Part shown: positions 18,041 through 26,840 of the stretch, one piece after another | How the letters are laid out: each line of letters begins with the position of its first letter | How positions within the stretch are numbered: the stretch's first letter is position 1 | Assembly (NCBI GenBank): GCA_050633105.1 | Contig: JBOEFW010000042.1 | Location: forward strand, 1-64,000 | From: Aureispira sp050633105 | Lineage (GTDB): Bacteria > Bacteroidota > Bacteroidia > Chitinophagales > Saprospiraceae | Reading direction: 5' to 3' | DNA: 64,000 bases | The notes under the pieces: generated by a model | Told to the model about the DNA's origin: nothing | What the model saw: the letters and a program-made list of their open reading frames with translations, nothing else | Databases searched by the model: none | Made by a program: the position numbers and the translations under genes

Positions 18041-18973
18041 CAAGGCATGGCCATAAAAACGAGGCGCTCTAATTTTTTGTCCTGTCTGATATAAATAAGC
18101 ATTCCCTTGACTATCAATCATGGGAATGTGTGGATTTTTTAATAGAAAAGAATCGTGGATCGTTTTGTTTTGTAATCCATGCCTCACCTGTTCTGCATCA
18201 ATTCCAAGACTAGCACCAATTTCTTGATCTGCCCAAGGAGAATGATAAACTGCCTTCAATCGTAAAACCCCTGCACTGCGGTTACTATAACGAACACCAG
18301 ACATCGCTCTATACCCATATTTAGCCTGGTTCTTATAAATAGAATCGTTTGTGATTGTACGCGTTCCGTGAGCATAAGGATCAGCTGTCCAAGAAACCTG
18401 CTGTAAAGCAAGCTGCCAACTCCCTTGTTGAAAATACAACCCTAATGCGCCTGTCCGATATTTATCTTGATTCAAAAAAGCTAAAAAATCATTTTCCATC
18501 AATAAATGAAACTGTCTTATTTGTAGCGCAAAAGTTCCTGTACATTGACTGGTTTTTTGGTTGTCCCAATAGCCATTAAAACTATAGCCTACAGCATAGG
18601 GACGATTGGTCTGGTTGCCTGTTACTCTTAAAAAAGGGTTCTCCCAAAAAGTATTTTTATGTCCCCATGTACCCAATACGCCTGCTCGAAATTGTCCTTC
18701 AAAGCCTTGTGTTTGCGTTCCCAAAGCCTGTGCCTGATAAAATCCAGCTAACTCTAAATTCACCTGTATATGTTCCCAATGTGCAAACGCTCGTGCCAAC
18801 AACCCAATTCGGCTGTGGTGTGTTCCCAAGCCTATTGAGACACCTACTTGCGTTCCCCAACCTTTTGGAAACCAATCCACTTGACTTTGGGCGCGTTCAG
18901 CACTACTTAAAACAAACAATACAAACAATACAAACAATAACGCTTTAAAAAAGCCTAAGCTATGGGCAATCAT
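18017..18973 (-). CDS. predicted outer membrane or periplasmic protein
   Basis: A 318-residue product with a signal peptide (about residues 1-30) whose hydrophobic core is built from three FVL units encoded by a 9-base tandem repeat. The mature part is rich in Gly, Tyr, Trp and Gln in an alternating pattern, which suggests an outer membrane beta barrel, but no family is recognised. It lies 45 bases downstream of the VWA-like gene on the same strand and is probably cotranscribed with it. Confidence 0.6.
   Translation of the reverse strand: MIAHSLGFFKALLFVLFVLFVLSSAERAQSQVDWFPKGWGTQVGVSIGLGTHHSRIGLLARAFAHWEHIQVNLELAGFYQAQALGTQTQGFEGQFRAGVLGTWGHKNTFWENPFLRVTGNQTNRPYAVGYSFNGYWDNQKTSQCTGTFALQIRQFHLLMENDFLAFLNQDKYRTGALGLYFQQGSWQLALQQVSWTADPYAHGTRTITNDSIYKNQAKYGYRAMSGVRYSNRSAGVLRLKAVYHSPWADQEIGASLGIDAEQVRHGLQNKTIHDSFLLKNPHIPMIDSQGNAYLYQTGQKIRAPRFYGHALLNPLSLY
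18907..18941. repeat. 9-base tandem repeat in a signal-peptide coding region
   Basis: The unit ACAAACAAT occurs about three to four times in a row and encodes Phe-Val-Leu repeats in the signal peptide of the gene at 18017-18973. Gain or loss of a unit would keep the frame and change only the length of the hydrophobic core. Confidence 0.7.
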
Positions 18974-19018
18974 CTAAAAGGTAATTTAAAGTTTAAAATA
19001 GGCGCTATTTCCTATTCT

Positions 19019-20875
19019 TTAAGGTTCTAATTTAATAAACTGTCGATTGCTCAGCAAATATCGATGCGCTCCGATTTGAACAATCTCCCCTTCCTTTGTT
19101 GCGCTAATATCTAGGATATCTTGTCGCAACGTATGAATAGATCCCTTGGTTCTATGAGCAATGGTTAAATACTCCTCATTGATATCAGGTTTTAGGCTAG
19201 GGTAAAAACTATTCTGCTCTTCTGCTCCGCACAAAATAATTCGCACAGGTATTTTAATGTTGTACAACAAATCCATATCCCGCACACGACTGTAACTGTC
19301 CGCAATTAAAACCAGCTCTTGTACCCCTTCTCGTTGCTTTATTCCAAATAGAACCGCCTCTAAATCATTCTCAGGAGGTTCTCCACCGCCCAAACCACAT
19401 GCCATCGCCTCTCCCATTGTATTCAGCACACTATCTACATCTTGCCAAACCCCTCGACAAGCATATAAGCCTCCTGTTTCTCCAATCTTCTTTGCACTAG
19501 CCATTTTATGGTTTCCATCATTAAAGAAGACATAAGAAATAGGCTCTCCTTTCTGCAAGCGCAGCTGGTGCCAAATCAACACCTGATCCAAATAGGGGCG
19601 CATACTTTCTGTTACATCCGTCACCACTACTTTACCTTTCCACAAAGCCTTATGACGTTGTAAAACAGCTAAAATTGGTTGTTTGCTCTCTTCGCTATAC
19701 CTGGGGTTGAGTTGTATTTGCTCTTCTACAAAACGTGTTTTAGCACGAATTGCTTTACGAATACGCAAAGTACGCTTAATTGGAATAGGTTGTTGTGTTT
19801 CCATCAATTGCGCCAACCACTCTTCTTCCGCTTTTGTACTTTTAATAGAATCCAACTGGGCAGCTTCTATCGCAGCCTTCACACGTGACAAAGAGTCGCG
19901 TTTCTGAGCTTGAGCAGCTTGCTCTAAACGACGCTTCTTCCAATCAAAAGTTGACATTGATTCATAATAAATTGTTTCCACCAAAATATCCCTGTTAGCA
20001 GCTAAGTTAGTGCTATAGACTGCAAAATGCTTATTGTGTGTAGCATGCAGTGTATATTCTCTATAAAGAGGCACCAAAATTTGAGCAATACCAAAAGCAT
20101 TTGTAGTTGCCTCATAACGTTTCCCTGTTTCTTTATCCAACATCCAAAATGCTTCGCCTTCAATTACCTCTCCGTCTAAATCTGTAAAAATAAAGTTAAA
20201 AAGTGCTTCATTAACAGAGGCATATTGCGTCCGCCCTGGCAAACGTTCAAACAGGATTGTTTCGGTCCAATTAGCATAAGGCTTATTGGGTAATTTAAAT
20301 TTGTAATAGCTGGGGGCCCCTTCTAGATTTAGAACATACTGACAACCTATAGGCAAAGGCAACACCGCTCTTCCTTTTTCATCTGTCGTTACTTTATAAG
20401 GTCCTTTGCCACAATTACCTCTCAACAATAAGGTTTCTTTTAGAAGGGTTGGTGCCCCTAAACTATCTACTAATTGAAGGTGTACAGGGATAGAAACAAC
20501 TCCTGTAGGCAAGGTTGCTAAGTCATAACAAGGCATTGGGATCCGATGTCGGCTAAAAGGTTCTTTGGGGACATTAATTTGAGCAAAATCTTCCCAATCT
20601 GCTAAGTGCAACGTATAATCCTGCCCTATCGGGAGCAAAATTTCCGCAATACCCTGAGCATTTGTCGTCAAGGACCAACGTCTTTGAGTTCTGATTTCTT
20701 CTACTTCAAAAGTCTTCTTATTCCAAGCCTTTGTTGTCAATGGATTGGACAAAACAAAAGTAACGACAGCTTGCTGGCGAGTAGGATTTAATTGGGCATT
20801 TAGGAGGCCGCCACAAAGGCAGTTTCCAAAAAATAAAAGCCCAATGATATACATTTTACTGTTCCTCATAAACAA
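19019..20875 (-). CDS. secreted VWA-like protein with three repeated beta domains
   Basis: The 618-residue product has an N-terminal signal peptide and three repeats of about 95 residues, each with a core like TTNAQGIAEILLPIGQDYTLHL or TTDEKGRAVLPLPIGCQYVL, similar to carboxypeptidase-regulatory or Ig-like modules. A charged helical linker follows, then a VWA-like domain (about residues 415-570) with DVTESM in the place of the metal-site DxSxS motif. It probably acts in the envelope. It forms a likely two-gene unit with 18017-18973. The start may also be the Met at residue 3 or 8. Confidence 0.7.
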   Translation of the reverse strand: MFMRNSKMYIIGLLFFGNCLCGGLLNAQLNPTRQQAVVTFVLSNPLTTKAWNKKTFEVEEIRTQRRWSLTTNAQGIAEILLPIGQDYTLHLADWEDFAQINVPKEPFSRHRIPMPCYDLATLPTGVVSIPVHLQLVDSLGAPTLLKETLLLRGNCGKGPYKVTTDEKGRAVLPLPIGCQYVLNLEGAPSYYKFKLPNKPYANWTETILFERLPGRTQYASVNEALFNFIFTDLDGEVIEGEAFWMLDKETGKRYEATTNAFGIAQILVPLYREYTLHATHNKHFAVYSTNLAANRDILVETIYYESMSTFDWKKRRLEQAAQAQKRDSLSRVKAAIEAAQLDSIKSTKAEEEWLAQLMETQQPIPIKRTLRIRKAIRAKTRFVEEQIQLNPRYSEESKQPILAVLQRHKALWKGKVVVTDVTESMRPYLDQVLIWHQLRLQKGEPISYVFFNDGNHKMASAKKIGETGGLYACRGVWQDVDSVLNTMGEAMACGLGGGEPPENDLEAVLFGIKQREGVQELVLIADSYSRVRDMDLLYNIKIPVRIILCGAEEQNSFYPSLKPDINEEYLTIAHRTKGSIHTLRQDILDISATKEGEIVQIGAHRYLLSNRQFIKLEP

Positions 20876-21237
20876 TTAGAGCTGTTTTTTAACGTTGTAT
20901 GTAATAGCAGGTATGTAATATGATTTAGTAGTGGCGATCTTGGTTAAGATACAAAATAGTTATCCTTCTTTTAAACAAAAACAGTTAGTTTTATCTTAAA
21001 AGCAGAAATTAGGCCACAGTAAATTTGGTTTTTATCGAATAATCGCTTATAATTGAAATTAGCTGACGCGAAAAAAAAGAGCTAAGCTACCTATACATCC
21101 TCACATTATTACCTATTAACAACAAAAGAATCTTCAAAAACGTCAATGGTTCCAAACAAATAACGTTTTGTCTTCCCAAAATATTTGTTGTCGTTAGTAT
21201 TTACTAAAAAACTCTTACTACACTAAAAAAAAAGAGA
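20876..21237. other. divergent intergenic region with one -7 promoter match
   Basis: TAAATTTG at 21020-21027 (plus strand) matches TAnnTTTG and would give the gene at 21238 a leader of about 200 bases. An imperfect inverted repeat, CAAAAACGT and AACGTTTTG, lies around 21136-21172. No gene is visible. Confidence 0.35.
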
Positions 21238-21633
21238 ATGAAGGCTGTCACTAGTATTGTGTTTGTTTTATCCCTATGCCAATTATTAAGCGCTCAAACC
21301 CCTACTGCTTCCACCAACAGTTCCCTCGCATCTACCGATGCTGTTGACTGGGCTAATTTTGAAAAAGAACTCCACAAAGAAAATTGGTCTTTCCACACCA
21401 ACAAAGAAAACAAATTACTCTACATCGATTTTGAAACACTTGGCGGAAAAATGAGTCGCTTAGTTCTCAAATCAGCTCAAGAAAAGGTTGTTGTAGAAGA
21501 TAATCACCTTTTTGACCTTCCTGTTAATACTATTTATGAAGTAAATTTGGAAAACTTAGAAAGAGGTAGTTATTTTGTGGAACTCTACACTTACGACCAC
21601 CAGGTTATTAAGAAAGAAATTAACATACAATAA
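21238..21633 (+). CDS. small secreted protein with a T9SS-tail-like end
   Basis: A 131-residue protein with a signal peptide (about residues 1-19, cleaved after LLSAQ). The end, YEVNLENLERGSYFVELYTYDHQVIKKEINIQ in two parts, resembles the strand pattern of type A C-terminal sorting domains of the type IX secretion system (xLxxGxYxVxxxTxxxxxxKKxxxx). The protein is so short that the whole mature part may simply be a single domain of that fold. Its end lies 28 bases before the likely start of the HU-SPOR gene. Confidence 0.6.
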   Translation: MKAVTSIVFVLSLCQLLSAQTPTASTNSSLASTDAVDWANFEKELHKENWSFHTNKENKLLYIDFETLGGKMSRLVLKSAQEKVVVEDNHLFDLPVNTIYEVNLENLERGSYFVELYTYDHQVIKKEINIQ

Positions 21634-21661
21634 GCTTTTTCACGGACTAAAAGTCACTTTC

Positions 21662-22651
21662 TTGGATTTAGCATCTTACATAGAAGAATTATTATACGAA
21701 AATGACTGTGTCATTTTACCGACAATTGGAGGTTTTATTGTCAATCCAACAACGGCACAAATTGATTTTGTGGAGCAACAGTTATGTCCTCCTAGCAAAA
21801 GTGTTTCGTTTAATCCTAAGTTAGTGAACAATGATGGATTACTTGTTCATCATGTTTCTCAGAAACAACACATCAGTTACAAACAAGCGCAAACAAATAT
21901 AGAGACTTACACTCGACAAATAGAAAGTGACTTGTTTGAGAATAAAATAGTCCACTTTAATTCTATTGGTAAGCTCTACTTCAACTCTGATTCAAAATTA
22001 GAGTTTGTGCCCGAAGAAACGAACTTCTTGCGTTCTTCTTATGGTTTGCCTACGATAGCTTGTACGCCGATTATGCGCAGCAAAGACTATCTACAGCAAC
22101 CACAAGCGGCTGCGACAACAACAGTTGTTCGTCGTTCCAAACGCAAAGGAACTGCTTTTATAACGCCTCTTCGAGTAGCTGTTGCAGCTGCCATCTTACT
22201 TTTATTTTTAAGTATTCCTCTTATTCGTTCTACCTTCTCCAATAACACAGGGACGGCTAACAGCACTTTAGCCAAACAATCTACTACTTCTTCTACCAAG
22301 CAGGTAAAAGAAAAACAAGTCGCTTCCGCCTCTATTCTTCCTAGCACTCCTTCTGCACCAATAGAAGAACCAATTGTAGAAGAGGAACAACCCGTAGAAA
22401 CCGTTGTTGCAACGCCAGTTGTAGATGAAAATACAGAGAATTATATTATTGTATTGGGTGCTTTTGGAAAGGAAAAAAATGCTTATCGTTTAGCAGATAA
22501 ATTGGCAAAGGATAATTACTTGCCTGATGTGACGGTTAAGAATGGTCTTAATCGTGTTGGTGTACAACTCAATTGTACAGCGGAGCAGCTAGCCAATCAC
22601 TTACAGTTCTTACAAGAAAACTACAATAAGAAAGCTTGGGTAGTCGATTAA
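21662..22651 (+). CDS. HU-CCDC81-like and SPOR domain membrane protein
   Basis: Proteins of this type in Bacteroidota join an N-terminal HU-like domain to a C-terminal peptidoglycan-binding SPOR domain. I chose the TTG at 21662 as start, because the family begins at xDLASYIEELLYENDCVILP; the ATG at 21575 would overlap the previous gene by 59 bases and add an unrelated tail. The domains are HU-like repeats (about 1-130), one membrane span (about 165-189), a Ser/Thr/Glu-rich linker and SPOR (about 258-329, starting YIIVLGAFGKEKNA). It probably links the envelope to cell division or the nucleoid. It ends 7 bases before the convergent aroK. Confidence 0.75.
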   Translation: MDLASYIEELLYENDCVILPTIGGFIVNPTTAQIDFVEQQLCPPSKSVSFNPKLVNNDGLLVHHVSQKQHISYKQAQTNIETYTRQIESDLFENKIVHFNSIGKLYFNSDSKLEFVPEETNFLRSSYGLPTIACTPIMRSKDYLQQPQAAATTTVVRRSKRKGTAFITPLRVAVAAAILLLFLSIPLIRSTFSNNTGTANSTLAKQSTTSSTKQVKEKQVASASILPSTPSAPIEEPIVEEEQPVETVVATPVVDENTENYIIVLGAFGKEKNAYRLADKLAKDNYLPDVTVKNGLNRVGVQLNCTAEQLANHLQFLQENYNKKAWVVD

Positions 22652-22658
22652 TTGACGT

Positions 22659-23177
22659 TTAGTTAATCCCTAAAAAATTCAAACAAGTACGGATAATATC
22701 CTCCTCCTGTTCTAGAACTAGGCACAAATCTGCGCGTTCATAAATAGAGCGGCGTTCCTCTAATCTACGTGCGATCCGCTCTTCCAATTCTTCCGAACTC
22801 AGAGCAGCTAATAAAGGTCGTTTGGCACGTTCTTTATCTAAACGTTGGACTAATGTAGCAATTGGCGGATCTAAAAAAATGCTCTGCCCATGTTCTTTAA
22901 TCCAGTCCATGTTATTTTGATGAATGGGTGTTCCTCCTCCTAGTGCAATTAGTGTGGGAGTTTGCTCTAGTGTTTGGTATAATAGTTCTTGTTCTAATGC
23001 TCTAAAAGCAGCCTCTCCCTCTTCCTCAAAAATTTGACGAATTGTTTTTCCAGCATGCTCTTCTATTAAGGCATCTAAATCAAGCGTAGGTAGATCTAAA
23101 TGAGTGGCTAGGCGCTTCGTAATATACGATTTCCCAGCTCCCATAAAACCTAACATATAACAGTTAGTCGTTAACAT
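22659..23177 (-). CDS. aroK: shikimate kinase
   Basis: Phosphorylates the 3-hydroxyl of shikimate in the pathway to aromatic amino acids. I chose the ATG at 23177, giving 172 residues, the usual length; an earlier ATG at 23243 would overlap the MarR gene by 80 bases. Visible motifs are the Walker A GFMGAGKS (10-17), the shikimate-binding LDLDALIEEHAG, the FRALE arginine, the GGGTP loop and the lid RAKRPLL. The gene overlaps the 3' end of the marR-type gene by 14 bases and should be cotranscribed with it. Confidence 0.93.
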   Translation of the reverse strand: MLTTNCYMLGFMGAGKSYITKRLATHLDLPTLDLDALIEEHAGKTIRQIFEEEGEAAFRALEQELLYQTLEQTPTLIALGGGTPIHQNNMDWIKEHGQSIFLDPPIATLVQRLDKERAKRPLLAALSSEELEERIARRLEERRSIYERADLCLVLEQEEDIIRTCLNFLGIN

Positions 23178-23817
23178 GCTGTTCAAGGATATCCGTGAGA
23201 TTGTCATCTTTCCTATCATGAAAAATAGGATTATGAAAATCATTAAGTTTGTGCAACAATTCTAACAAGCGCTTTTTCTCTGCATTTGTCAATGGCCCTG
23301 TAGCAATTTCACCAATACTTGCTAACGTTGGAAGCGCTCTATGAAAGATCTCTAGTCCTTGCTTCGTTAATTGCACTCGGCGAGCACGGCGATCCTCTTC
23401 ATCTAAGAAAGATTCAATCAACCCATTCCGTTCTAAGCGACGGATAACTTCCATTCCTGATGTAAATTCACTGGTATTTGCTTGTATTAATTCATTTTTA
23501 CGGAGGTCACCAAAATGATAGAGGGTAGCTAAAAAACCAAAATCTTCTGTGGTTTGTAAGAGCGATTGTTTGAATCCTTTTTTATAAAGAAAACGAACGT
23601 ATTTATGTGACAAGGCCAACAAATGGGTAATTTGAATATCTATGCTAGCATTCATGGAAATAGCAGTAGACTTAGATCTAGGAGCTGTTCCTTCTAAAGA
23701 AGGAACTTTTTGTAACCAGGTGATAAATTCACTAACAGAATTACTTTGCTCTGTTTTTTCAAATGCTTCTAAATAGGGCAATAAATCGGCTAATAAGGTA
23801 TAATCCATTCCCATCAA
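23164..23817 (-). CDS. MarR family transcriptional regulator
   Basis: A 217-residue winged-helix regulator. The DNA-binding part is LRKNELIQANTSEFTSGMEVIRRLERNGLIES followed by the wing DEEDRRARRVQLT, which is the classical MarR pattern. An N-terminal extension of about 75 residues is longer than usual. It has a candidate promoter at 24000-24007 and a leader of about 175 bases, and is translated just upstream of aroK with a 14-base overlap. What it senses is unknown. The pairing with aroK is more likely operon economy than function. Confidence 0.85.
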   Translation of the reverse strand: MMGMDYTLLADLLPYLEAFEKTEQSNSVSEFITWLQKVPSLEGTAPRSKSTAISMNASIDIQITHLLALSHKYVRFLYKKGFKQSLLQTTEDFGFLATLYHFGDLRKNELIQANTSEFTSGMEVIRRLERNGLIESFLDEEDRRARRVQLTKQGLEIFHRALPTLASIGEIATGPLTNAEKKRLLELLHKLNDFHNPIFHDRKDDNLTDILEQHVND

Positions 23818-23999
23818 TATTTTATTTTAAAGAGGCGAATTAGTGTTGAATGATAAGGTAATTGTAGGACAACATAACGGGAATACATTCGTATTTAGTA
23901 CGAACTAATAAAGAATTGAATTACAAATTCATAGTAGTTTTTTTGCCTAAATTAGGCCTACTAATGATTAAACTTTTGCAATAGTCCTCCATCTAACAC

Positions 24000-24007
24000 A
24001 AAAGTAA
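24000..24007 (-). promoter_or_regulatory. candidate -7 promoter element for the marR-aroK unit
   Basis: CAAAAGTA on the plus strand is TACTTTTG on the minus strand, a full match to TAnnTTTG. It implies a leader of about 175 bases. The intergenic region 23818-24229 otherwise holds only this element and the hairpin at 24153-24187. Confidence 0.45.
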
Positions 24008-24152
24008 TAAATTTGTTCAATAGACGTTCAATAAATTAAAAAACTAATTCTAAAAGTTGCTTTTTCTGCTCTAACTAGCCCTAATAAACTACTTTTTTAG
24101 AATTTCTTCAACTTACTATAATTTGAGGAAATTGTTTTATCGTAATAATAAT

Positions 24153-24187
24153 TGATGATAATAGTTTTCCATCAACTATTATTATTA
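24153..24187 (-). terminator. AT-rich hairpin after the FAD oxidoreductase gene
   Basis: TGATGATAATAGTT (24153-24166) pairs with AACTATTATTATTA (24174-24187) with minor mismatches. It lies 43 bases after the stop codon at 24230. There is no clean T tract. Confidence 0.5.
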
Positions 24188-24229
24188 TTAAATAGCTTAA
24201 AAAAAGGGTCAAATTTATAAAAAGTAGAC

Positions 24230-25930
24230 TTACTTTTTCTGACGCTGTAAGTCAGCAGGGGTTGGTTGTGAGGACCAATCATTGGCATAAGGAGCCAATA
24301 CAGCCGCTTCTTGAACTGCAGTAATATCAATTTTACCATCAGCATAGCGCGCTAAGGTTTTAAAAATAGCAGGCCGTTGTTTTTGTAAAACAATCAAAGA
24401 AGCATTGGCCGCAGACTTAACAGCAATGGGAACACCTCCCCCCAAATCAGCCCAATGTCCACCCAAAATCAGCCCTTCCACAGGTGTTTTATAGTGGGCA
24501 ATCTTTCCTTCCATATTTGCCCGACCAGGGCGAGCCCCCATGATAGACCCTCCTCGATTATAACTATACCGCCAATGGGTAATTGGAGAAGCTACATCCA
24601 TAAACAAAATATGCGCCCGCAAATCAATCTTCAACCGTTTTTCAATTCTATCTAAAATAGTTGCGGCAAACTCTTCTTTGATTGCATAATAGGCTTCTGT
24701 ACGTACATATTTTCCTTGCGCATCTATTGTACACCCCCAATTTTCTTTATAATCCATATGCGCAGAAGAATAGATCGTTAACGTTCCCTTTCCATCAGGT
24801 GCTAATGATTGGTCTCGCAAACTAGGCGGGATAATAGAAATAGCTGTTGTATGAGGATTTCCAGAATCGTGCTCTGCTCGTTTTATCCCTCCTGCTTGTA
24901 TGAGGATTAATTCTTCTGCGAAGCCCAATTCTTCTGGAGGGCAATCTAAGGCAATAGAAATAGCCACTGCTGAACTATACAATTCAGCTGCTTTTAGATT
25001 GTCTTTTAGTCTTTGTGGAATGACATCTGGTGGCAACAAACGTTCATACAACAACTCCACATCACAAGCAGCAATAACTTGTGGGGCACGCACTTCATGG
25101 CGTTTGCCTTTGTATTCAAACGCAGCACCAACAGCCTTTCCATTCTCTAATAAGATGTCCTCAACAGTCGCTCCATAAATCAAATGATTGTTGTAAGAAG
25201 TAACCACATGTGCCAACCATTCGATAAAAACTTGACTCCCTCCTGTTGGCGGCAATTGATAATCGTTAATATAAGCCCAAGCAATTGGGAACAAACAGGA
25301 TAATAAATCGTGTTCAGAAGCCCAATAACGATGTAAGGCGGGATCTTTAAAAAACAAGTTCAGTCCCTTTGGAACACCTTCTTCCCCATGGTACCAAATG
25401 TAGCGAAATAAGGGTTTGATAAAAGCCATCTTTTTAAACCCATGAGAAAGCTTATCTAAGGCAGTCATCGTATCCGTTGTACGAAAGTTTTCTGCATGCA
25501 AATCCCAAGTTTTTGCAATTTTTTGCGCAGCTTTAAAAAACTTCTCGATGCCTGCTTTTTCGTGTGGAAAATCGCGAATGAATTGTGCTTTTAGCACATC
25601 AGGATCATTCGTCAATACATAGTCATGCCCTTCTCCTTTATTTCGATAAATACGAGTAAGGCTCTTAGGACGTGGGCGATCCTCTCCGATTAATTGGAAA
25701 ACTTTGGTTACAATACCTCGTTCCCCACATTGATTAAGCCAATGTATTGCCGAATCAAAACGAAAATCCTTTCGGCGAAAACCTGCTAAATAGCCTCCTG
25801 CATGAGGCTCTTTTTCTAACACCGCAACAGACAATCCAGAACGGCTTAATAAAGCTGCAGCAGTCATTCCTGCAATCCCTGCACCTATAATAATGACATC
25901 ATACTTAGATCGCGCTACAATTTCGCTCAT
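24230..25930 (-). CDS. FAD-dependent phytoene desaturase/isomerase-like oxidoreductase
   Basis: A 566-residue flavoprotein of the CrtI/CrtO/RetSat type. The N-terminus has the dinucleotide-binding motif DVIIIGAGIAGMTAA and the following EKEPHAGGYLAGF; the C-terminus has GLILGGHWADLGGGVPIAVKSA, the second FAD contact. I chose the ATG at 25930, because a promoter element at 25969-25976 covers the alternative GTG start. Members act on carotenoids or other polyprenoid substrates. No other carotenoid gene is adjacent, so the substrate is open. Confidence 0.85.
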   Translation of the reverse strand: MSEIVARSKYDVIIIGAGIAGMTAAALLSRSGLSVAVLEKEPHAGGYLAGFRRKDFRFDSAIHWLNQCGERGIVTKVFQLIGEDRPRPKSLTRIYRNKGEGHDYVLTNDPDVLKAQFIRDFPHEKAGIEKFFKAAQKIAKTWDLHAENFRTTDTMTALDKLSHGFKKMAFIKPLFRYIWYHGEEGVPKGLNLFFKDPALHRYWASEHDLLSCLFPIAWAYINDYQLPPTGGSQVFIEWLAHVVTSYNNHLIYGATVEDILLENGKAVGAAFEYKGKRHEVRAPQVIAACDVELLYERLLPPDVIPQRLKDNLKAAELYSSAVAISIALDCPPEELGFAEELILIQAGGIKRAEHDSGNPHTTAISIIPPSLRDQSLAPDGKGTLTIYSSAHMDYKENWGCTIDAQGKYVRTEAYYAIKEEFAATILDRIEKRLKIDLRAHILFMDVASPITHWRYSYNRGGSIMGARPGRANMEGKIAHYKTPVEGLILGGHWADLGGGVPIAVKSAANASLIVLQKQRPAIFKTLARYADGKIDITAVQEAAVLAPYANDWSSQPTPADLQRQKK

Positions 25931-25968
25931 GTGTTCTATTCTTTGGATACTTTTTGATAATTTAAACA

Positions 25969-25976
25969 CAAATTTA
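25969..25976 (-). promoter_or_regulatory. candidate -7 promoter element of the FAD oxidoreductase gene
   Basis: CAAATTTA is TAAATTTG on the minus strand. Transcription should start close to 25962, leaving a short leader to the ATG at 25930. This element decides against the GTG start at 25969. Confidence 0.5.
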
Positions 25977-26127
25977 GCAAAATACTAAAACTTATTTTCT
26001 GCTTTTTTCAATAGTTCTAGTTTCCCTTTTGTAAAATTCCCTACAAGATCTTGGAAATAAAAAAGCAATTCTTAATTGTAATTTCAGCATACTATTCCAT
26101 CAAAGGAATAAGGTTTTAGAATCCCTA

Positions 26128-26829
26128 ATGAATATGAAAACAAATGTAATGGTCTATTGCTTGGCTGGCCTAGGGCTTGACTCCAATATTTTTAAACGCC
26201 TTAATCTCTCTGTCGCCAAAGAGGTACGTTATATTGAATGGCTCTCGCCAGAACGAAAAGAAAGCCTGTCGTCTTATGTTAACCGCATGGCTGAAGGCAT
26301 TTCAGCCACTTCCGATCCATTGGTATTGATTGGGCACTCTTTTGGGGGCATTATTATGCAAGAAATATCAAAACAACTCCCTACGGCTCATGTTATTTTG
26401 ATCTCTAGTGTTAAAGCAAAAAAGGAAAAGAATATGGGCATGAATGTCTTTATGCGTGCCTTCCCTCTTCATAGAATGGTGACTCAGAAAATGGTCTCCA
26501 ATTCTTTCAAATCTTGGGGAAAACACCACGGTTATGACAGCCCTGAAGCACAAGAAATTTTCTTGCAAGCCTCTGCAAAGCACAGTAATTATTACTTTAG
26601 ATGGGCCACTTCTATGATTTGCGCTTGGAAATCTGAAGGCGTCACAACGCCCATCACACATTTGCATGGGACCAAAGACAAAACATTTCCCTTCCGTCGT
26701 GCTTTATCCCCTGTTATTGCCATAGAAAATGGTACTCATTTTATGGTTTTTAACAAAGCAGTACTCCTCAGTTCACTGATTAACAAAACATTGAAACAGG
26801 TGAATAAAGAGCAGTTAACCTCTTCCTAA
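26128..26829 (+). CDS. alpha/beta hydrolase
   Basis: A 233-residue cytoplasmic hydrolase of the alpha/beta fold. The nucleophile elbow is GHSFGG with Ser71; the likely acid is the Asp in HGTKDKTFP and the base the His in GTHFMVF. The oxyanion region is at CLAGLGLDS near the N-terminus. It is shorter than average, with a reduced cap. It is convergent with the gene at 26841 and is separated by 11 bases. Substrate unknown. Confidence 0.8.
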   Translation: MNMKTNVMVYCLAGLGLDSNIFKRLNLSVAKEVRYIEWLSPERKESLSSYVNRMAEGISATSDPLVLIGHSFGGIIMQEISKQLPTAHVILISSVKAKKEKNMGMNVFMRAFPLHRMVTQKMVSNSFKSWGKHHGYDSPEAQEIFLQASAKHSNYYFRWATSMICAWKSEGVTTPITHLHGTKDKTFPFRRALSPVIAIENGTHFMVFNKAVLLSSLINKTLKQVNKEQLTSS

Positions 26830-26840
26830 AAAATAGAAAT

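Noticed and set aside
23178..23243. Longer N-terminus for shikimate kinase
   Set aside because: It would overlap the MarR gene by 80 bases and exceed the usual length of the family; the ATG at 23177 fits both.
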